This document shows, piece by piece, positions 15,317 through 19,605 of a DNA stretch of 19,605 nt (the stretch's first letter is position 1; each line of letters opens with the position of its first letter). Both the position numbers and the translations under genes were made by a program. A model generated the notes under the pieces. It was not told where the DNA came from. It saw only the letters and a program-made list of their open reading frames with translations, and made no database searches. The stretch is from Akkermansiaceae bacterium UBA1506 (GTDB lineage: Bacteria > Verrucomicrobiota > Verrucomicrobiia > Verrucomicrobiales > DEV007): positions 40,852 to 60,456 of the forward strand of contig DCQY01000118.1 of the NCBI GenBank assembly GCA_002323995.1, in the 5' to 3' direction.

Positions 15317-15697
15317 ATGATCAAATTTCTCCACACTCGCATTCGTGTCAGCAACCTTGATGCCACCATCAACTTTTATGAAACACTTGGTTTCAAGCTA
15401 ACCCGCCGCACTGATAAGTCGCCCGCTGGCAACCAACTCGCATTCCTCGAACTCGACGGTAATGATCACTTCCTCGAACTCTGCTATTCCCCAGACTTCA
15501 GGGTCGAATTCCCTGAGGATCTTATGCACACCGCCGTCGGCGTCGAAGACATCATGGCCTATTGTGATCGGGTCGAGAAAAGCGGTATCGAGATTTGGCC
15601 GGGAGACTGGCGTGAGGCCTTCCCCACTGGAGCGAAAACCAAAATGGCTTTTGTCACTGATCCAGATGGATACGAGGTGGAAATTCTGGAGCGTTGA
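15317..15697 (+). CDS. VOC-family protein, glyoxalase I-like
   Basis: A 126-residue vicinal-oxygen-chelate protein close in size and pattern to GloA lactoylglutathione lyase. Metal ligands line up with E. coli GloA: His6 (FLHTRIRV), Glu54 (HFLELCYS), His71 (MHTAVGV) and Glu122 (GYEVEILER). The AFVTDPDGYEVEI ending is typical. It would act on methylglyoxal hemithioacetal or a similar compound, in the cytoplasm. The start at 15317 gives the family N-terminus MIKFLHTRIRV; the frame is open from 15293 but those eight residues are not family-like. A glyoxalase II-like gene is also in the window (4727) but 10 kb away and not linked. The exact substrate is unproven. Confidence 0.87.
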   Translation: MIKFLHTRIRVSNLDATINFYETLGFKLTRRTDKSPAGNQLAFLELDGNDHFLELCYSPDFRVEFPEDLMHTAVGVEDIMAYCDRVEKSGIEIWPGDWREAFPTGAKTKMAFVTDPDGYEVEILER

Positions 15698-15739
15698 TCC
15701 AGGTGTGTTTCTCTCTATTTTTAAAGCCTCCCCTCGTCC

Positions 15740-15765
15740 CGAAGGGCTGTTTGCGGGGTCCTTCG
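15740..15765 (+). terminator. possible weak terminator after the VOC gene
   Basis: CGAAGG (15740-15745) pairs with CCTTCG (15760-15765) across a 14-base loop; an A/T-rich tract with TTTTT runs (15781-15800) follows after about 15 bases. The distance to the T-tract makes this a weak candidate. Confidence 0.25.
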
Positions 15766-15859
15766 AACCAAACCCCTTAGATTTTTAATTAATTTTTGAT
15801 TACAAGCGGCTGAAGAGTTACCCGTTTACTGGCGTCTTTAATCCATTCCTTGAGGAACG

Positions 15860-16672
15860 ATGAATTGGCTTCGATTGGTAATCCCCGTAGTGGTGATGGC
15901 AGTGACCATCGCCATTCTGCCCAGTTGTAAAACGGCTCCCACGTCGACGAAAGCAATCCTTTGGGAGCGAGAACTGGGTGCAGTCGCAGAGACCGCCATG
16001 AGCCCCAACCGCGCCCACGAAGAACTCAACATCAAGGTCGATCTCATTCCGAAAGGTAAATACGGCCGCCGCATCTTCCGTCAGATGCAGCCCCGCTATA
16101 TCACAATTCATAGCACCCAGAATCCTACTGGTGATGCCTACGCACATTCCAAGGCACTGAAGCGCGGCGCTCTGCGTGGCGGTGTATTTGGTTACCTCTG
16201 TTGGCACTTTACCGTACAAGACGATGTTGTGATCCAGCACATCCCCACTGATGAACGAGGCGAGCACGCCGATTTCGACGGCCCCGGCAACCGCTACTCG
16301 ATCGGTATCGAAATGTGCGAACACCGGGGCAATGACCAGATCTCGACAATGGAACGTACTGCGAAACTAGCTGCGACCCTGATGTATTATCATCAGATCC
16401 CTGTTGAGAATGTCCGAGCTCACTACCATTGGCCCCGGGACGGGTACGAAACCCCCAACAAGAACTGCCCTCACTTTCTGCTTGAAGGTGGCCGCCCCGG
16501 CACGACCTGGCGTTGGTTTGTGGGCAGAATTAATCGTCACCATCAACGACTCGTAAGCTACGACGAATCTCTTCAGGAAAAGCAAAAGCAGGAAGAGAGA
16601 GATCGCCGCTCGAGAGAAATCGTGCAGTTGCCCTACTTACACCGCTTCATCTGTGTTAGATCGCTTGCCTAG
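15860..16672 (+). CDS. N-acetylmuramoyl-L-alanine amidase (Amidase_2), lipoprotein
   Basis: A 270-residue peptidoglycan amidase of the Amidase_2/PGRP type, which cuts the bond between muramic acid and the stem peptide. N-terminal signal with a lipobox, I-L-P-S-C23, so it should be a membrane-anchored lipoprotein. Zinc site: His84 in YITIHSTQNP, His188 in VRAHYHWPRD, Cys203 in NKNCPHFLL, the usual H...H...C set. Other family parts: GYLCWHFTVQDD, VIQHIPTDERGEHA and NRYSIGIEMCEH. The last 40 residues are charged (KQKQEERDRRSRE). Likely roles are cell-wall recycling or remodelling. It is followed on the same strand by the secreted caspase-like protein, 105 bases on. Confidence 0.9.
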   Translation: MNWLRLVIPVVVMAVTIAILPSCKTAPTSTKAILWERELGAVAETAMSPNRAHEELNIKVDLIPKGKYGRRIFRQMQPRYITIHSTQNPTGDAYAHSKALKRGALRGGVFGYLCWHFTVQDDVVIQHIPTDERGEHADFDGPGNRYSIGIEMCEHRGNDQISTMERTAKLAATLMYYHQIPVENVRAHYHWPRDGYETPNKNCPHFLLEGGRPGTTWRWFVGRINRHHQRLVSYDESLQEKQKQEERDRRSREIVQLPYLHRFICVRSLA

Positions 16673-16777
16673 TTTGACAACTTGATTCTCGGGATGGCCG
16701 CAGAGGCTCAGTTGCGCTTCCTTCGAGTCCCTGTAATATTTGGCGACGCAACTTGCTACCCACTACCGGTAAACCCG

Positions 16778-17506
16778 ATGAAACCGCGCTTCCCTTTAAT
16801 TCTGTCGCTAGTTCTGCTCGCATCAGTGTTTCAGTCAACCCCGGCCGAGGCTAAACTTGATCCGAGCGATGAGTATATCCTTCTCGTCGGAGGTCCCGCC
16901 CTTCTCCAATGGGAAAATTTCCGGCACGAGGAACAACGCCATGATCGCTGGTGGGGTAACTTCGTTCGCGCGGCCAGAATCCGCATCCAGCAACTCCAAG
17001 AAGCGACCAACAAAGAGATCAATCTCACCCTCATGGTTTACAAGCCCGGTTATATCACTCGGGCCCACGAAGATGGTGATCCCCTCATTTCATACATTGA
17101 AAGTGTTAGAGATAAATTCGGGGTGCGCCTCATCTGGTTCAGTTCCACTGGCGAACTGATCGACTACATCAATCGCGGCCAGAATCGGTCAAAGATGAAA
17201 ATTTCGGGCTTCGAATACTACGGCCACTCCAACAAATACTGCTTCGTCTTTGACTACAGCAACGAAATCCTCGGCGCTTCAAAGTGCTTCCTCCACCAGA
17301 GTCAACTAACTCAATTTGACCGGAAGGCCTTCGCCAGGGGCTCCTACTGCAAAAGCTGGGGCTGCCACAGCGGCGAGTCTTTCTCCGCTGCGTTTCGCAA
17401 AGCTACCGGGCGCAAAATGATTGGTGCCGTTGGCAAAACCGACTACTCAGAAGTCTGGAAACAAACCCTTCCTTTCATCTCGCCGGGAGGGCGCTGGACT
17501 AGCTAG
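16778..17506 (+). CDS. secreted protein with caspase-like (clan CD) His/Cys motifs, function unknown
   Basis: A 242-residue protein with a signal peptide (hydrophobic 7-18, likely cleavage after A23-E-A25), so exported. I do not recognise a named family. Two motifs recall the caspase/CHAT fold: a beta strand ending in His150 (KISGFEYYGHSNK) and, 46 residues later, Cys196 in SYCKSWGCHSGESFSAAF, followed by an alpha helix and GRKMIGAVGKTDYS. In caspase-fold peptidases the catalytic pair is likewise GH and xCHSG at about this spacing. This is motif reasoning only; a fold-only or inactive member is possible. The start at 16778 gives a clean signal peptide; an upstream frame to 16682 adds 32 residues without one. 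Follows the amidase lipoprotein on the same strand, hinting at a cell-envelope role. Confidence 0.72.
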   Translation: MKPRFPLILSLVLLASVFQSTPAEAKLDPSDEYILLVGGPALLQWENFRHEEQRHDRWWGNFVRAARIRIQQLQEATNKEINLTLMVYKPGYITRAHEDGDPLISYIESVRDKFGVRLIWFSSTGELIDYINRGQNRSKMKISGFEYYGHSNKYCFVFDYSNEILGASKCFLHQSQLTQFDRKAFARGSYCKSWGCHSGESFSAAFRKATGRKMIGAVGKTDYSEVWKQTLPFISPGGRWTS

Positions 17507-17642
17507 TTGGAAGTCTCCAAGCGGTGTAAGACGTGGCAGATTGTGTCCGATTTTTGCAACATTTGCGTGAAATTCGTCGAATTCGTGGTCTTTTCCTACC
17601 GGAACCGGCAACAGACCGGGAATCAAAACTGAATCTTCTCCC

Positions 17643-18644
17643 ATGCAGTTCGACGAACTAAAACAGCTCTACGACCTCCCCTTTTTCGAACTGATTCAGC
17701 GTTCGAGAAAGGTGCATGAAGCCAATTGGCCCGAAAATGAAGTACAGCTTTGCACTCTGCTAAGTATTAAAACTGGTGGCTGCTCCGAAGACTGCTCCTA
17801 CTGCGCCCAGTCCGCACGCTACAGCACGTCGGTTGAGGCGGAGCGACTGATGGAAAAAGAGGACATCCTCGAGCGAGCGAGATTCGCCCTTGAAAATGGC
17901 TCCACCCGCTTCTGCATGGGCGCCGCATGGAAAGGCGTCAGAGATGGCACAAAACGCTTCGACCAAGTTCTCGACATTGTCGAATGCGTCTCAGAGTTAG
18001 GTATGGAGGTCTGTACGACACTTGGCGAGCTCGGAGAAGTTGAAGCGCAGAAGCTCAAAGAAGCAGGAGTGACGGCCTACAACCACAATATCGACACTTC
18101 CCCCGAGCACTACAAGAACATCGTCACTACGCATAGCTTTCAGGATCGACTCAATACCCTTCGTCATGCGCAAGACGCTGGCATGGCCGTCTGTTCTGGC
18201 GGCATTCTTGGTCTCGGGGAGAATACCGAAGACAGACTCAAAATGTTAGAAGTCCTCAGTGGCTTTAATCCGCAACCTGAGAGCGTTCCGATCAACTCAC
18301 TCGTCCCCATCCCTGGCACCCCCATGGCCGAGCAACAGGGCGTTGATTCCTTCGAAGTGGTTCGCATGATCGCCATAGCTCGGATCGCTATCCCGAACGC
18401 TAAAGTCCGCCTCTCCGCTGGACGAACTCAAATGAGCGAGGAACTACAGACCCTCTGTTTCTTTGCTGGTGCCAACTCCATTTTCTATGGCGATAAGTTG
18501 CTTACCACGAGCAATCCGCAGTCAGCAGCCGATCAAGCCCTCCTTGGGAAACTCGGCCTTAAACCTCAGCAGCCCAATCGAGACCTAGAGCCCCCCAAGG
18601 CTGAGGATTCTAGGCCTCTCGAGCCAGCCATCCCCCAGGGCTGA
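17643..18644 (+). CDS. bioB: biotin synthase
   Basis: A 333-residue radical-SAM enzyme that inserts sulfur into dethiobiotin, the last step of biotin synthesis. The 4Fe-4S site is C47-x3-C51-x2-C54 in GGCSEDCSYCAQSARY; the 2Fe-2S ligands are Cys91 (FCMGAAWKG), Cys124 (EVCTTLGE), Cys184 (AVCSGG) and Arg256 (VRLSAGR), all present. YNHNIDTS and FAGANSIFYGDKLLTT are conserved. After the usual end there is a Pro/Glu-rich tail (about 306-333). No other bio genes lie nearby, so the pathway is dispersed. No ribosome site or BirA-type operator was seen upstream. folP follows after 17 bases and is probably co-transcribed. Confidence 0.97.
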   Translation: MQFDELKQLYDLPFFELIQRSRKVHEANWPENEVQLCTLLSIKTGGCSEDCSYCAQSARYSTSVEAERLMEKEDILERARFALENGSTRFCMGAAWKGVRDGTKRFDQVLDIVECVSELGMEVCTTLGELGEVEAQKLKEAGVTAYNHNIDTSPEHYKNIVTTHSFQDRLNTLRHAQDAGMAVCSGGILGLGENTEDRLKMLEVLSGFNPQPESVPINSLVPIPGTPMAEQQGVDSFEVVRMIAIARIAIPNAKVRLSAGRTQMSEELQTLCFFAGANSIFYGDKLLTTSNPQSAADQALLGKLGLKPQQPNRDLEPPKAEDSRPLEPAIPQG

Positions 18645-18661
18645 ATAACTTCCGCTTCAGG

Positions 18662-19492
18662 ATGAAGTGGCGCTGCTCCAACCACGCGTTCGATCTCTCC
18701 GCACAAGGTGAGATCATGGGAATAGTCAATGTGACGCCTGACTCGTTTTCTGACGGTGGAAAATTTGACAAAGCTTCCGCTGGCATCGCGCGGGCGCTCC
18801 AACTGTTGGAAGAAGGCGCCGCCATCATCGACATAGGAGGAGAATCAACACGTCCCGGAGCTGATGATGTTTGTGCCGAGGAAGAGACCCGGCGGGTCAT
18901 CCCGGTGATTGAGGGTATTCTGAAAGAAGCTCCAGAAGCCTGCCTCTCCGTCGACACGTCTAAGGCGCCCGTTGCCAGGGCCGCGATCGATGCCGGGGCA
19001 AAGATCATCAATGACGTGACCGGCTTTCGCGATCCGGCCATGATCGAACTCGCCTCCGAAACCGGCGTTGGCGTTGCCGTGATGCACATGCAGGGCACGC
19101 CGCGAACGATGCAGTCGAACCCAAGCTACGACGATGTCATTGCTGACATCCGTTCCTTCTTCGAAGAACGCAACGCCACCCTGACTGCGGCCGGTATTGA
19201 TTCGGAGGCGATCGTCTTCGACCCCGGAATCGGTTTCGGAAAAACGCAGCAACACAATCTCACCCTCCTGCGCCACCTCGATCAGCTGATCGTATCGGGA
19301 CGACCTGTCCTGCTTGGCGTATCGAGAAAGTCGTTCATCGGACGTATCCTCAAGTCAGACGACATCGCTGACCGCAACTGGCCGACCGTTGGCATTACAG
19401 CACACGCCTGCGCGCTCGGGGTTCCCCTTCACCGGGTTCACGAGGTGAAGCCGAATCTCGATGCCCTGCGAATGGCAGAGGCGATGCGGTAG
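18662..19492 (+). CDS. folP: dihydropteroate synthase
   Basis: A 276-residue DHPS that joins p-aminobenzoate to the pterin diphosphate in folate synthesis; cytoplasmic; the sulfonamide target family. Motifs in order: GIVNVTPDSFSDGG (about 20-33), DIGGESTRPG (57-66), INDVTGFRD, HMQGTPRTMQ, VFDPGIGFGKTQQHN and LLGVSRKSFIGRIL, that is, the pterin and phosphate pocket and the mobile loops. Length is normal. It starts 17 bases after bioB on the same strand; the ATG has only a weak AGG directly before it, so coupling to bioB is possible. No folB, folK or pabB in the window. Confidence 0.97.
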   Translation: MKWRCSNHAFDLSAQGEIMGIVNVTPDSFSDGGKFDKASAGIARALQLLEEGAAIIDIGGESTRPGADDVCAEEETRRVIPVIEGILKEAPEACLSVDTSKAPVARAAIDAGAKIINDVTGFRDPAMIELASETGVGVAVMHMQGTPRTMQSNPSYDDVIADIRSFFEERNATLTAAGIDSEAIVFDPGIGFGKTQQHNLTLLRHLDQLIVSGRPVLLGVSRKSFIGRILKSDDIADRNWPTVGITAHACALGVPLHRVHEVKPNLDALRMAEAMR

Positions 19493-19605
19493 TCCGTTGG
19501 CTCGCGGAGGCGCATTCGGTTGGGCAGGAGTTCGCCCTCCATTATAGCGTTGATCCGCAGCGAGGTGGGCCTTTGAATTTTGATCGCGAACGTCAGAGGT
19601 GACTC
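19493..19605. other. right flank after folP, no gene seen
   Basis: No open frame of note. The window ends in AGAGGTGACTC, where AGAGGTGA could be a ribosome site for a plus-strand gene starting just beyond the edge. This cannot be tested here. Confidence 0.3.

Noticed and set aside
16674..16679. TTGACA -35 element before the caspase-like gene
   Set aside because: No -10 sequence at a usable distance; a weaker TTGCGC-N16-TAATAT pair (16712-16739) is also unconvincing.
16682..16777. N-terminal extension of the caspase-like protein
   Set aside because: It would place 32 non-hydrophobic residues before a clean signal peptide that starts at 16778.

Overview
The window reads as chromosomal DNA of a Verrucomicrobiota (PVC superphylum) bacterium, most likely marine. 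The main clues are a planctomycete-type cytochrome/DUF1549/DUF1553 protein paired with a Tat-exported DUF1501 protein, a secreted formylglycine sulfatase, and an LpxC-FabZ fusion followed by lpxA (a Gram-negative lipid A producer). Shine-Dalgarno signals are weak at most starts. I saw no tRNA, rRNA, CRISPR array, intact insertion sequence or prophage. Taxonomy is inferred from gene content only.

Layout. 168-4436 (minus): two-gene unit, PSD1-type cytochrome protein then DUF1501 protein. 4437-4726: AT-rich divergent control region with a 19-bp dyad. 4727-5350 (plus): glyoxalase II-like metallo-beta-lactamase protein. 5352-5537 (minus): a broken remnant carrying the C-terminus of a second DUF1501 gene, starting one base after the preceding stop. 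5578-5607: hairpin terminator. 5637-7702 (minus): tig-clpP, with a dyad in the tig leader. 7841-8713 (minus): RluA-family pseudouridine synthase. 8778-10900 (plus): lpxC/fabZ then lpxA. 11036-12439 (plus): sulfatase. 12507-13319 (plus): Fpg/Nei-type DNA glycosylase. 13356-14555 (minus): M29-like aminopeptidase. 14556-15316: the only long gene-poor stretch, with an AT-rich zone, a doubtful 63-codon ORF, a 14-bp palindrome and a helically phased array of DnaA-box-like repeats. 15317-19492 (plus): VOC/glyoxalase I-like protein, lipoprotein amidase, a secreted protein with caspase-like His/Cys motifs, bioB and folP.

How the genes relate. Most are housekeeping: protein folding and turnover (tig, clpP), RNA modification, lipid A and fatty acid synthesis (lpxC/fabZ, lpxA), DNA repair, and biotin and folate synthesis. 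The DUF1501/PSD1 pair and the sulfatase are the lineage-typical exported set often tied to use of complex, sulfated polysaccharides. The amidase lipoprotein and the following secreted caspase-like protein are both envelope or extracytoplasmic proteins in tandem, and are the least understood genes here.

Most interesting leads: the caspase-like H150/C196 protein beside a cell-wall amidase, the repeat array and palindrome at 15104-15162, the DUF1501 remnant at 5352-5537, and the dyads before tig (7721-7738) and between the PSD1 and MBL genes (4521-4539).
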